The notes below the pieces were generated by a model. It had not been told where the DNA came from. It saw only the letters and a list, made by a program, of their open reading frames with translations, and did not search any database. A stretch of DNA of 45,966 bases from RGIG5579 sp045655865 (GTDB lineage Bacteria > Bacillota > Clostridia > Oscillospirales > SIG627). Below, piece by piece: positions 14,764-22,885 of this stretch; position 1 is the first letter of the stretch; the number at the start of each line of letters is the position of its first letter. The stretch is from NCBI GenBank assembly GCA_045655865.1, contig JAZOQB010000054.1, positions 1 through 45,966 of the forward strand, read 5' to 3'. The position numbers were made by a program, and so were the translations under genes.

Positions 14764-15884
14764 AACACAAAGGACTTCGATTTTGTTTTTGGATTTTCAT
14801 CGCATCGTGGCTGCTTTCCACCCCTGTTTTTGCGCAGGAGGTAGATCAAACAGAAGAGTTGCGCTCCTTTTCCGGTGCTGATTCCCTATTAGACCTGCTT
14901 CCGGAGGAGGTAGACCGTGAGAGTGCACAAATGTTTCTGGAAGAAAAGAGCGTTTCCGGACTCTTTCGCCGCATATCAGAGCAGTTTTTCTCCGTTTTTT
15001 CCTTAAGCCTGAGAGAAAGCCTCGGTTTCTTCTGCGGAATGTTATCTATTATCATTATGGGAGCGGTTTGGAGCGCCCTCAAGCAATCCCTTTCCCAAAA
15101 TGCTTTGCAAAGCGCTTTTGATCTTCTGTTTCTTCTGATCCTGGCAACATATAGCTATTCGGCCTTGCAGCAATCCTTTACGCTGGCTTGTCAATCTCTG
15201 CAGTCAACAAACAGCTTTGTGCTAGCATCTCTCCCCATCACCACCGTTCTTCTTTCCATGGGCGGAGGGTTGCAAGCCGGTGCGGTACAAGCCACCAATT
15301 TAAGCTTTGTCCTATCCTTGGTTTCTATCCTGGTTTCCGGTTATCTTCTTCCGATTCTACGCACGCTCTTTGCCCTTTCTTTGGTGGGAAGTTTCACCGA
15401 CACAGGTCTTGGTAGTTTGATCTCATTTTTCAAACGGACCGTAAAGGTTCTGTGTGTATTCTTCTTTACCGTGGTCTCCGGGATCCTGGCCTTACAAAAC
15501 GCTCTGGCGGTGGCCTCTGACTCTTTGGCCATGCGCTCCGTGCGCTTCGCCTCGGGAAATTTTATCCCGGTGATAGGATCTTTGGTGGGAGAAGCCTCCA
15601 AAACGCTCGCGGCATCTTTAAAAGTGGTGCGAACCGAATGTGGAATTCTCTGTCTTTGTATTTTGCTCTTTCTTCTTCTGCGCCCCGTTTTATGCATTGT
15701 AGTACAAAAGATCTTTCTGTCTTTGGCAGCTGCGGTTGGGGAATTGTTGGGTGAGAAAAAAAGCCAGGGTCTCATCAAGTCTCTGGGGGAGATCCTGGAT
15801 CTTATGATGGCGCTCCTGTTATCGGAAGGATGCTATCTGATTTTTTACATCACGCTGTTTTTAAACAACAAAGGAAGTTTTTGA
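14760..15884 (+). CDS. spoIIIAE: SpoIIIAE
   Basis: 374-residue polytopic membrane protein, the largest membrane component of the SpoIIIA complex. With TTG 14760 as start it begins MKHKGLRFCFWIF and has a clear signal peptide ending PVFA. That start overlaps the spoIIIAD stop (TTGA) and has GGAG 11 bases upstream; a more upstream start would run through spoIIIAD. About seven hydrophobic segments follow. The FCGMLSIIIMGAVWSALKQ and GLQAGAVQATN segments fit SpoIIIAE. Confidence 0.93.
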   Translation: MKHKGLRFCFWIFIASWLLSTPVFAQEVDQTEELRSFSGADSLLDLLPEEVDRESAQMFLEEKSVSGLFRRISEQFFSVFSLSLRESLGFFCGMLSIIIMGAVWSALKQSLSQNALQSAFDLLFLLILATYSYSALQQSFTLACQSLQSTNSFVLASLPITTVLLSMGGGLQAGAVQATNLSFVLSLVSILVSGYLLPILRTLFALSLVGSFTDTGLGSLISFFKRTVKVLCVFFFTVVSGILALQNALAVASDSLAMRSVRFASGNFIPVIGSLVGEASKTLAASLKVVRTECGILCLCILLFLLLRPVLCIVVQKIFLSLAAAVGELLGEKKSQGLIKSLGEILDLMMALLLSEGCYLIFYITLFLNNKGSF

Positions 15885-15885
15885 T

Positions 15886-16326
15886 ATGAAAGCATGGGCT
15901 GACACCTTAATTCTGGCATCTGTTTTTGGGATAGTGGTAAAAGTCATTTTACCAAAAGGAGAAAAATCCCCCCTCTTTGGACCGACAAAGCTTCTCATTT
16001 CTCTGATCCTGATTGTAGTCATGTTCTCTCCGATCCTTTCTCTTTTCAATAAAGAGACCACACTTCCCTTCTTGTCAGACTCGCTCGGAGAAGCCTTAGA
16101 AGTAAACTCGGAACAGCTTTTGCTGGAAAGAAGTTGCAAGATCATGAGCGACGAGGTAAAAAGTGCCTTTCCTCAGACCCGGTTTTCTCTTGAGATCTAC
16201 ACGGATGATAACCGGATCCCAACACAAATCCAAGTAATATGCGATCCGCCGGAAGAAGGCCCGCGTATTGCGGACTTTCTACAGGCAAAATACGCCATCC
16301 CTGCCAGTGCAAAAGAAAAGGAGTAA
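15886..16326 (+). CDS. spoIIIAF: SpoIIIAF
   Basis: 146-residue protein with two N-terminal membrane helices (about 6-24 and 36-54) and a soluble C-terminal domain of the ring-building type seen in SpoIIIAF/AG/AH. The LILIVVMFSPILSLF segment is characteristic. It starts one base after the spoIIIAE stop. Confidence 0.92.
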   Translation: MKAWADTLILASVFGIVVKVILPKGEKSPLFGPTKLLISLILIVVMFSPILSLFNKETTLPFLSDSLGEALEVNSEQLLLERSCKIMSDEVKSAFPQTRFSLEIYTDDNRIPTQIQVICDPPEEGPRIADFLQAKYAIPASAKEKE

Positions 16327-16329
16327 CAG

Positions 16330-16824
16330 ATGGATCTGATAAAACAAAAAAACATGAAAAAAAACCTCCCTCTCCTGGCAATTCTTTTGATCGTAGGAAT
16401 CATTTTTCTCTTTCTTTCTGAATATACATCCAATGAACAAAACAAAAACGGTGCCAAAACGGATTTTGATCCAGAGATTTACACGAAAAATCTTGAGGAA
16501 CGTCTGGGAGCGATTTTGGAAGAAATGGAAGGTGTATCCCAAGTTAAGGTGATGATAACCCTGGAAGGCGGGCAAGAATACCGCTATGCAACAGAAGTAA
16601 ATGCAAGCTTTTACGGGGGAAATTCCGGCTCGGAAACGCTATTTGTTCAGAAAGATTCCAGCGGAAAATCTTCTCCCATTCTCGCCACCACCTTAGCGCC
16701 GAAAATAAAGGGGGTGAGCGTAGTCTGCAAAGGTGCCTCAGATATAAGGATCCAAAAAAAGATCATCGAACTGGTGGGCAGCACCTTAAATCTTTCCCAG
16801 AATCAAATTTTTGTAACTGAATAG
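16330..16824 (+). CDS. spoIIIAG: SpoIIIAG
   Basis: 164-residue bitopic protein: a basic N-terminus, a membrane helix (about 13-30) and an extracytoplasmic ring domain. The LEERLGAILEEMEGVSQVKVMITLEGG block and later IKGVSVVCKGASD are the SpoIIIAG signatures. It is shorter than Bacillus SpoIIIAG but contains the full ring-building motif. It forms a large ring in the intermembrane space (family knowledge). Confidence 0.93.
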   Translation: MDLIKQKNMKKNLPLLAILLIVGIIFLFLSEYTSNEQNKNGAKTDFDPEIYTKNLEERLGAILEEMEGVSQVKVMITLEGGQEYRYATEVNASFYGGNSGSETLFVQKDSSGKSSPILATTLAPKIKGVSVVCKGASDIRIQKKIIELVGSTLNLSQNQIFVTE

Positions 16825-16833
16825 GAGTCAAAC

Positions 16834-17505
16834 ATGAAAAAACTGAAAAAAATCCAATTACTGGAAGCCGGCCCTCTCCCCGAATCGCCCCAGGTCGCTT
16901 TGGCTGCACCGGAAGAATCGCCGGAGGCAGAGGAAGAGACGGTAGCCTTTCCTCAGATTTCAAAATGGCTGGAAAAAATCAATATCAAACCATTTCCCTG
17001 GAAAAAGATCAATGCAAAAAACGCTCTCATTGCAGGATGTCTTGTCATTATCGCCGTAGCAGGTTACCTCAACATTCGCTACGGATCCGCATCGGGCACC
17101 ACGCCACCGCTGGATGAACCTAGCGGAAACGAGGTTCAGGAGGGCGAGGCCAACCAGGATTTCTTCGCAAGCGCCGTCATTGACCGGGAAAGAGTGCGCG
17201 GAGAGGCGCTGGAAGTCTTAGTGGGCATCACCGAGGACGATTCGGCAAGCGAGGTCGCCAAGTCTGATGCATTCACCCAAATGGAACGCATCGCTAACGA
17301 AACCAGCTGGGAAATCGATATTGAAAACTTGATCAAAGCCAAGGGGTTTCAGGAGTGTGTTGCCATTATCAATGAAGACACGGCAAACGTTGTAGTCAAA
17401 TCCGATGGTCTGACTGCCGGGGAGATCGCTCAGATCAAAGAGATCATCTATCTGGAGGCCTCCATTGAACCGAAGGATATTCACATTATCGAAAAAGCCG
17501 ACTAA
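16834..17505 (+). CDS. spoIIIAH: SpoIIIAH
   Basis: 223-residue bitopic protein: a cytoplasmic N-terminal ~65 residues, a membrane helix (about 65-80), a linker, then a YscJ/FliF-like ring domain ending in IKEIIYLEASIEPKDIHII. SpoIIIAH binds SpoIIQ, encoded at 1.5 kb, across the septum. AGGAG precedes ATG 16834. Last gene of the operon, followed by a terminator. Confidence 0.93.
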   Translation: MKKLKKIQLLEAGPLPESPQVALAAPEESPEAEEETVAFPQISKWLEKINIKPFPWKKINAKNALIAGCLVIIAVAGYLNIRYGSASGTTPPLDEPSGNEVQEGEANQDFFASAVIDRERVRGEALEVLVGITEDDSASEVAKSDAFTQMERIANETSWEIDIENLIKAKGFQECVAIINEDTANVVVKSDGLTAGEIAQIKEIIYLEASIEPKDIHIIEKAD

Positions 17506-17510
17506 AAGAA

Positions 17511-17544
17511 AAAGAAGCTTGCAGACTTGCAAGCTTCTTTTTTT
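17511..17544. terminator. Bidirectional terminator between spoIIIAH and the CAP gene
   Basis: AAAGAAGCTTGCA (17511-17523) pairs perfectly with TGCAAGCTTCTTT (17528-17540), with T-runs on both strands. The CAP gene stop codon on the minus strand touches it. Confidence 0.9.
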
Positions 17545-18838
17545 AAGAATAAAAGATCTGGCCACCCAACACCAACGGAGAATCGTTGGCCCGTCGGGAA
17601 AAACCGATTCCCACATGGGTAAAATTGCTGCTTAAAATATTTTCCCGATGTCCTTGAGAATGATAATAAGCGTCGCAAACGAACAGCGCATTGAAGTACC
17701 CTTGAGAGATGTTTTCCCCTGACCAGCGCCAGGAAACACCTGCTGCAGTCAAGCGTTCTCCGTATTTATGATCGTGACCGAAGAAATCTTTTTCGATCAT
17801 GTAGGCTGAATAATCCGTGGCTATTTTAGCGGCCTTGTCGGACCAGATCAAGGGCGAAAGGCCGTGGCGATAACGAAGCGCATTGACGTAATAAAAGGAA
17901 AGTCGTGACTGACCCGAAAAATCTGAATACAAACGAGAGTCATTGATATAATCGTAGCGGCACTCATAATAGCGGAACCACATGGCATAGTTTTTGCCGT
18001 CCCCCAAGCCGTCCCGAAATCCGTAGATCCGGCAAGAGCCCACATCCCGAAAACAGGCGTCGGAGTTTTCATCGCGCTTACCGGAAAAGGTCGCGATCGT
18101 CATGTTTTCGTTGTCAATGAGTATCCGAGATGCCCTGTCAAAGGTGAATACTCCCCAGAGGCCATCTGCATCGGTCTGGATGACGGTGAGGCGGGAGAGA
18201 TCTGCAGCGTAGACCAGGCTGACAAGGTCCCCTTCTCGGATCCTTTCCGTGGGTTCCCCTAATTTGGAAAGAATATCTTCGGTTTTTTCGTCAAAGGAAA
18301 ATCCCTTGCCCAAAACAAAAATGGGCGCATCCACTCGCTCCCCACAGCGGGTACAGCGATCGCCGGATACGGTATGTTCCAAAGCCTTTCCTTGGGTCGC
18401 TCCACACAGAGTACAGGTAGCCGGCACGGTACAGGTAGCCGGGGTCAGAACATGAGCCTTGGGTATCATTTCGTTTTTTTGTTCTCCGCAAGAGCACTTC
18501 CAGATCCGTTTCCCATTCAACGAACACGAAGCTTTGCTTTCCGATACAAGACCCCACTGATGAGTATGGATGCTAAGGGACGTATCCGGCGGAAGAGCGG
18601 TGTCCGGTGTCTCTTGACTTTCCGGCGGCAGGGCGGTGTCCGGTGTCTCTTGACTTTCCGGGACCTTTGTCTCTGGGGGCAAAGAGTCCGGGGTTTCTTC
18701 AGAAGAGGCCGGTATCGGCGCCGGAGCCAAGACTTCCGTCTGTGTTTGGGAAACGTTTGGCGTCTGGTAGCCACAAGAGAAAAGACTGCAAAAAATGCAG
18801 ATAACCAAAGTGAAAAAGAAAAGTTTTTTCAGCATCAC
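17543..18838 (-). CDS. CAP-domain (SCP/YkwD-like) lipoprotein
   Basis: 431-residue secreted protein. Lipoprotein signal: membrane segment, then LFSC at about residues 19-22. A Pro/Glu/Thr-rich linker (25-88) holds two near-identical 12-residue units. A Cys-rich stretch (about 110-165, CSCGEQ, CTLCG, CTRCG) resembles paired zinc knuckles. A CAP-associated N-terminal-like region (about 170-290) and the CAP domain (about 310-431) follow. The CAP domain has the GHDHKYGERL, GENIS and HRENILSSNFTHVGIGF motifs. Such proteins are common and mostly uncharacterised. GTG 18838 overlaps the upstream MBL stop by four bases; ATG 18835 is equally plausible given GGAG placement. Last gene of a six-gene operon. 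Confidence 0.85.
   Translation of the reverse strand: MMLKKLFFFTLVICIFCSLFSCGYQTPNVSQTQTEVLAPAPIPASSEETPDSLPPETKVPESQETPDTALPPESQETPDTALPPDTSLSIHTHQWGLVSESKASCSLNGKRIWKCSCGEQKNEMIPKAHVLTPATCTVPATCTLCGATQGKALEHTVSGDRCTRCGERVDAPIFVLGKGFSFDEKTEDILSKLGEPTERIREGDLVSLVYAADLSRLTVIQTDADGLWGVFTFDRASRILIDNENMTIATFSGKRDENSDACFRDVGSCRIYGFRDGLGDGKNYAMWFRYYECRYDYINDSRLYSDFSGQSRLSFYYVNALRYRHGLSPLIWSDKAAKIATDYSAYMIEKDFFGHDHKYGERLTAAGVSWRWSGENISQGYFNALFVCDAYYHSQGHRENILSSNFTHVGIGFSRRANDSPLVLGGQIFYS
18586..18657 (-). repeat. Two tandem 36-bp repeats in the CAP lipoprotein linker
   Basis: Units 18586-18621 and 18622-18657 differ at two bases and encode ESQETPDTALPP twice in frame. They form part of a proline-rich spacer between the lipid anchor and the folded domains. 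Copy number is likely to vary between strains. Confidence 0.9.
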
Positions 18839-19485
18839 TCGCTCCGCGAACTCAAATTTTCAACGTAAAGGGGAATTTGCACACGCGCTCTTTCCAACGT
18901 CGTGGAATTCCCATGACCGGGACATATCCGATAGTCCCCTTCCAGTTGACAGATCCGAAACAGAGACCGGGCCAGGGCAGATCGGTCGCCGCCCCAAAGA
19001 TCGTAGCGGCCATAACCGTTGGACATTATGGTGTCTCCGCAGAACAGAGTCCCATCGCATTGAAAACAAACGGAGCCGGGCGTATGACCCGGTGTATGCA
19101 GAACGGTAAATTTCATATCGCCGCAAGAGATAACAGAGTTGTCATCCAAAAGTACATCCGCCCGGGTGCGAGGATAGGAAGAAAGATCCTCACCATAAAA
19201 CAGATGAGCGGAAGCACAAAGCGGGTCGGAGAGCATCAAAGCATCCTCTTGGTGGATACAGATTTTAGCGCCGGTCTTTTCCGCCAGAAGCTTTGCTCCC
19301 TGACTGTGATCAAAATGCCCATGGGTTAAAAAAATGAAAGAGGGGGTAAGCCCTTTTGCCATCAGCTTCTTGTAGATCTCCATTTCTTCCATACCGGGAT
19401 CGATGACAACACAATGGCCGGATCCGTCAAAACAAAAATAAGTGTTGGTGTGAAAAATGCCGGGGCAAAACGTCAATACTTTCAT
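18835..19485 (-). CDS. MBL-fold metallo-hydrolase (glyoxalase II-like)
   Basis: 216-residue metallo-beta-lactamase-fold enzyme. The metal motif THGHFDH lies at about residues 55-61, followed by HTPGHTPGS, GDTI and PGHG, so both zinc sites are complete. It resembles the YqgX/GloB-type subgroup; the substrate is unknown. ATG 19485 is chosen over an upstream in-frame GTG at 19539 that would lie inside dgt. It starts seven bases after the dgt stop. Confidence 0.88.
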   Translation of the reverse strand: MKVLTFCPGIFHTNTYFCFDGSGHCVVIDPGMEEMEIYKKLMAKGLTPSFIFLTHGHFDHSQGAKLLAEKTGAKICIHQEDALMLSDPLCASAHLFYGEDLSSYPRTRADVLLDDNSVISCGDMKFTVLHTPGHTPGSVCFQCDGTLFCGDTIMSNGYGRYDLWGGDRSALARSLFRICQLEGDYRICPGHGNSTTLERARVQIPLYVENLSSRSE

Positions 19486-19492
19486 AACAATC

Positions 19493-20695
19493 TCAAAAAC
19501 TAATAATTTCGTTGTAACACTCGATGGCGTAGCGATCACTCATTCCCGCAATATAAGAAATGACAGCGCGGGCATAGTCTTTCTCACAGGAAAGATCGAA
19601 AATGGCGGGGTTTTTTAACCGATAATCCCGAACTTGAGTCCAATAACAGCTGATCCATTCATAAAACGACGTGGTGACCTTCGGGTAAGTCCGGCGCATT
19701 TCATCCAGACGTTTTAAGGTATCCTCCCCGTCGAAGCAATCAAACAGAAGCTGAAAAATTTCTCGTATGATCATTTCAAAAAAGCACTCTGCCCGGGTGA
19801 CCCGTGGAGAACGATAAATATAACGAAGGTTAAAATCTCCCAGGAGACGCACAAATTCGTTTGTACGATCGGAAAAACAAATCCCGCTGTCCGGGCTGGA
19901 ACTACGGCATAGATCGTCAATCAGATGATTGATGATAATGGTATTATTGATCTGATCTCCCGCATATTCTCCCACCAGGGCAGTAAGCTCTTCCATATTC
20001 TCCTGAGTCAAAACACCCAGAGCGTTGGCATCCTCAATGTCACGCCCAATATAGGAAATGCGGTCTGCCATCTTAACCACACAGCCCTCGTAACTAAAAG
20101 GGCTGATTTCACCCGGACGGGTGATGGTGTAAAGATCGATGGGCTCTTTTCTGGGAAACAGGTGATTGCACAAGTCCTCTCCGCAATGAGAGATCAAGCC
20201 ATCCCGCACGGCATAAGTGAGATTTAACGGTTGTCGGCAACGCTGATCATCCTCTAAAAGCTCCAGATGATCCACGAAAAACAAGCTATTGCGCTCGTGC
20301 CAAAAATCTTCCTTCAAAACCCGCTGAGAAATGGAGCTGAGTACTCGCTCTCCTTTGTGGCCAAAGGGAGAATGACCCAGATCGTGTCCTACGGCAATGG
20401 AACGGACAAGCTCTGTGTTCAACCCCAGCGTTTCGGAAATAGAGGTAGCAATGGATTCCACGTGCAGCACGTGTTCGATCCGCGTGCAAATGTGATCGCT
20501 CTGGGGAGAATAGAAGACCTGAGTCTTATGCTTTAAACGGCGAAAAGCTGAGGAGTGAATGATACGAGTATAATCCCTCAGAAAAGGACTGCGGGAATCG
20601 TTTTCTCTCCGGTAAAGCGAAGACAGACGGGCGGTAGCCACAGGCCATATCTCCCGCTGTGGCGTCAGAGCAAAAGAGGAGAACTTTTTTTCCAT
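19493..20695 (-). CDS. dgt: dGTP triphosphohydrolase-like HD protein
   Basis: 400-residue HD-domain enzyme of the deoxyguanosinetriphosphate triphosphohydrolase family, which cuts dNTPs to nucleoside and triphosphate. Motifs: SSAFRRLKHKTQVF, RIEHVLHV, the HD pair in VGHDLGHSPFGHKGE, and DRISYIGRDIEDA. ATG 20695 has AAAGGG six bases upstream. ATG 20710, abutting the upstream stop, is possible but has no good Shine-Dalgarno. Family members regulate dNTP pools, and some act in phage defence. Nothing here argues for defence. Confidence 0.9.
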   Translation of the reverse strand: MEKKFSSFALTPQREIWPVATARLSSLYRRENDSRSPFLRDYTRIIHSSAFRRLKHKTQVFYSPQSDHICTRIEHVLHVESIATSISETLGLNTELVRSIAVGHDLGHSPFGHKGERVLSSISQRVLKEDFWHERNSLFFVDHLELLEDDQRCRQPLNLTYAVRDGLISHCGEDLCNHLFPRKEPIDLYTITRPGEISPFSYEGCVVKMADRISYIGRDIEDANALGVLTQENMEELTALVGEYAGDQINNTIIINHLIDDLCRSSSPDSGICFSDRTNEFVRLLGDFNLRYIYRSPRVTRAECFFEMIIREIFQLLFDCFDGEDTLKRLDEMRRTYPKVTTSFYEWISCYWTQVRDYRLKNPAIFDLSCEKDYARAVISYIAGMSDRYAIECYNEIISF

Positions 20696-20710
20696 GAGTT
20701 TCCCTTTCAT

Positions 20711-21214
20711 TTAAAGTCCAAGGCGCTTTCGTATTTTGATCAGATACCAGATCCAAAAACGATCCAAAAGAAGGTCGTAGAGAATAAAACAGGCGTTTGC
20801 CAAAAGAAACATGGCACCGTAAAGCCACGTGGCCTCTCCGGTCTTGGTGACAAAGGCCGAAAGAAAAAAGCCAAAAACCAGGACAAGGTTAAAAAGAATC
20901 TCCTTGACTGTGCGGGCCAAAAAGGGCTTTAGCATCTGTATCTTCTTTTGCACAATGGGATACCAGCCAAAAAAGGCGAGAAAAAACACTCCCGGGGTTT
21001 TCAAAGGTAAAATCAGGGAAAGGGCTCCCGCCACGGCAAAAACACACAAGGCCATTTTGTTTCCGTATTCCGTTTCTACGATCATCACCACAAGTCCCGC
21101 CACAATAGAAAGGGAAATATCCAAGCTTTCCACCAGGCTTCCAACAGAGAGGATGACCACACACACGGCTGCCATCAAAGAGGCAATACTCAGGCGTTTG
21201 GTTTTCTTCATCAT
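20711..21214 (-). CDS. Multipass membrane protein, unknown
   Basis: 167-residue integral membrane protein with about five hydrophobic segments (roughly 8-29, 33-50, 54-72, 75-85, 107-150) and few charged residues apart from a basic tail (KIRKRLGL). I do not recognise the family; general resemblance to small ECF-type substrate-binding or DUF2232-like proteins is possible but unproven. ATG 21214 follows the J-domain gene stop by one base, and the stop abuts dgt. It is therefore tightly embedded in the operon and probably translationally coupled. Confidence 0.65.
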   Translation of the reverse strand: MMKKTKRLSIASLMAAVCVVILSVGSLVESLDISLSIVAGLVVMIVETEYGNKMALCVFAVAGALSLILPLKTPGVFFLAFFGWYPIVQKKIQMLKPFLARTVKEILFNLVLVFGFFLSAFVTKTGEATWLYGAMFLLANACFILYDLLLDRFWIWYLIKIRKRLGL

Positions 21215-21215
21215 C

Positions 21216-21815
21216 TTAACAGCAAGAGATCAGGTCTCCCCCGCAACACTCACAAAAGCAATCTGCGCAGAGAAGCGATGAGCAAATGTCACAGGAGTTG
21301 CACTCCCGATATCCTCCGAAAGGAGAGAAGGAGCCGTAATTTTGCTGAGCTCCCCGAAAGCGCTGGTACATGGAAGCGTATTCCCCATTGCCGGGATCCA
21401 GCCGGCAGGCCTCTCCAAAGAAATTGGCAGCGTCGTTGTACCTTCTGCGATACATGGCGCAAAGTCCTTTTAAATAGTGCCATTCGGCGTTGTGATCTGC
21501 CTGGCCGTCCAGCATGACCTCCGCCTCGTTTACTCTTCCGGAAGCGATCAGACTGCGAATACGGGCATAATCAGGCCGGGATGAAGAATTAGAGGAGCTG
21601 TACCCGGAAGAACCGCTATTTCCAACGGCTCTCTCGTGAAGGATCTGATCGTAGGCCTGGTTGATCTCCTTCATTTTTTCATTGGCAATATCGGAAAACT
21701 CGGTGTTTGCGTAATTGTCCGGATGATACTTTTTCGCTAATTCCCGATAAGCTTTTTTGATTTCGTCATCGCTGGCCTGGGGCGAGACGCCAAGGGACTG
21801 ATAAGGATCTTTCAT
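21216..21815 (-). CDS. J-domain protein with TPR-like middle and Cys-rich tail
   Basis: 199-residue protein. Residues 3-70 form a J domain (YQSLGVSPQASDDEIKKAY, HPD motif in KKYHPDNY), expected to stimulate a DnaK-type Hsp70. After a Ser-rich linker (75-92), residues 95-165 look like a TPR-type helical repeat (WHYLKGLCAMYRRRYNDA). The C-terminal 29 residues hold ten cysteines, in CNSCDIC and CFCECC clusters. It lacks the zinc-finger and substrate domains of DnaJ itself. GGGAG precedes ATG 21815, which overlaps the stop of the DUF5685-like gene. Confidence 0.82.
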   Translation of the reverse strand: MKDPYQSLGVSPQASDDEIKKAYRELAKKYHPDNYANTEFSDIANEKMKEINQAYDQILHERAVGNSGSSGYSSSNSSSRPDYARIRSLIASGRVNEAEVMLDGQADHNAEWHYLKGLCAMYRRRYNDAANFFGEACRLDPGNGEYASMYQRFRGAQQNYGSFSPFGGYRECNSCDICSSLLCADCFCECCGGDLISCC

Positions 21816-22690
21816 TTTGCATCTCCCATCTTGGGTTTTATGATGCGGCGTGCCTCTCCGGGCAAACCGCGGGTGATAATATTTTCGCAAATGGTTTTCA
21901 GGTTTTCTTCGCCATCTAAAAGGTCAAAGGCAAGCTTCATTTCTTTGATATAAAAAGATAGAACCAAATCGATCTGAGAAAGCGCCGGCTCTTCTATTTT
22001 CCCGGATTCCGATGGATATAAAAGCGGATTGAAAGCGCCGTTTTTCCGATCCCTTTCCATATCGTCCAGGGCATCCAGCGTATAGAGAAATCTGCCCAAA
22101 GGATCGGCTATTCCCGACAGGAGTCTTCGATGATCTCCGTCCAAACCAAAGATTGCGGCCTGAGTCAGGACTGCGGCAAAATTAGAGCACATATCATCCA
22201 GCCGGGCGCCAGCTCGTTCCAGTTCTCTACCCTCAGCCAAAGTTTGCCCCAATGTCTGTATCAGCGGGGTCAAAGCAGGTTCCCGCTTTTCCAGACGGTG
22301 CACGCTCCGTTTCAAAAACGGAAAGAACAGAGCGCAGAGAAAACGGCGAGCGAAAGACGTATCTTTATCCACCAGATCATCCCGAATTTTCTCCGTTGTG
22401 AGAATCAAGCTGATCTGGGAGGCGAAACGCAAAGAAGCGTTATCCGCCAATCGCTGCTCCTTGCGGCGAAAGGGATGAAGGAGGCAGCCATTTTTTTCCA
22501 GGTGCATCTCTTCTCCGGTCGCCAACATGCGAAGCATAGCAAAAAATACAAAGTCATAACTTAAAAAGGGCTGAAGAGCGCGAGTGGTATTTTTTTTAAT
22601 GGAACGGCACAACCCGCAATACACTGCGCGATAAAGGCGGTGGTGCTTCACCAAAAGCTCCGGGGTATCACATTTTACATATCCAAGCAC
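21812..22690 (-). CDS. DUF5685-like helical protein
   Basis: 292-residue, mostly helical protein. The opening MLGYVKCDTPELLVK, then YRAVYCGLCRSI with a CxxC pair and LSYDFVFFAMLRM, matches my memory of the DUF5685 family, whose function is unknown. Two acid-rich motifs stand out: IRDDLVDKD (102-110) and LDALDDMERD (205-214). Both are embedded in helices, a spacing reminiscent of all-alpha isoprenoid synthases. It starts at GTG 22690 with AAAGGAGAAG upstream. First gene of a six-gene operon, overlapping the J-domain gene by four bases. A TATAAT lies on the minus strand near 22721-22726 without a good -35. Confidence 0.75.
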   Translation of the reverse strand: MLGYVKCDTPELLVKHHRLYRAVYCGLCRSIKKNTTRALQPFLSYDFVFFAMLRMLATGEEMHLEKNGCLLHPFRRKEQRLADNASLRFASQISLILTTEKIRDDLVDKDTSFARRFLCALFFPFLKRSVHRLEKREPALTPLIQTLGQTLAEGRELERAGARLDDMCSNFAAVLTQAAIFGLDGDHRRLLSGIADPLGRFLYTLDALDDMERDRKNGAFNPLLYPSESGKIEEPALSQIDLVLSFYIKEMKLAFDLLDGEENLKTICENIITRGLPGEARRIIKPKMGDAK

Positions 22691-22766
22691 CGTACACTTC
22701 TCCTTTTACTGATACTCTATTATACACGATCCCCTTTTCCTTTTCCATAGTTTTTTGGAAAATTCC

Positions 22767-22795
22767 TTGCAAAATCAACGAAAAAAAAGTATAAT
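22767..22795 (+). promoter_or_regulatory. Sigma-A promoter for the CBM9-like gene
   Basis: TTGCAA at 22767-22772, a 17-base spacer, consensus TATAAT at 22790-22795. The leader is about 85 bases, with GGAGG before the ATG. Confidence 0.8.
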
Positions 22796-22885
22796 AGCCT
22801 TTAGATTCCTTTCTTTGTTTTTTTACAAAAGAGAATCCATCTGCGGCATCGTACACGCCATCCTTTTATTTTTACGGAGGTCGTT

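Noticed and set aside
15886..17505. Possibility that spoIIIAF-AH are flagellar or type III secretion genes
   Set aside because: The ring domains resemble YscJ/FliF, but the complete AA-to-AH gene order and sizes identify the sporulation complex.
18586..18657. Tandem 36-bp units considered as a minimal CRISPR
   Set aside because: The units are contiguous with no spacers, are in frame, and code for a proline-rich protein linker. No cas genes are present.
19493..20695. dGTPase considered as a phage-defence gene
   Set aside because: The neighbours are housekeeping-like (MBL hydrolase, CAP lipoprotein, J-domain protein), with no toxin, reverse transcriptase, nuclease or other defence partner. 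The HD motifs are those of ordinary dGTP triphosphohydrolases.
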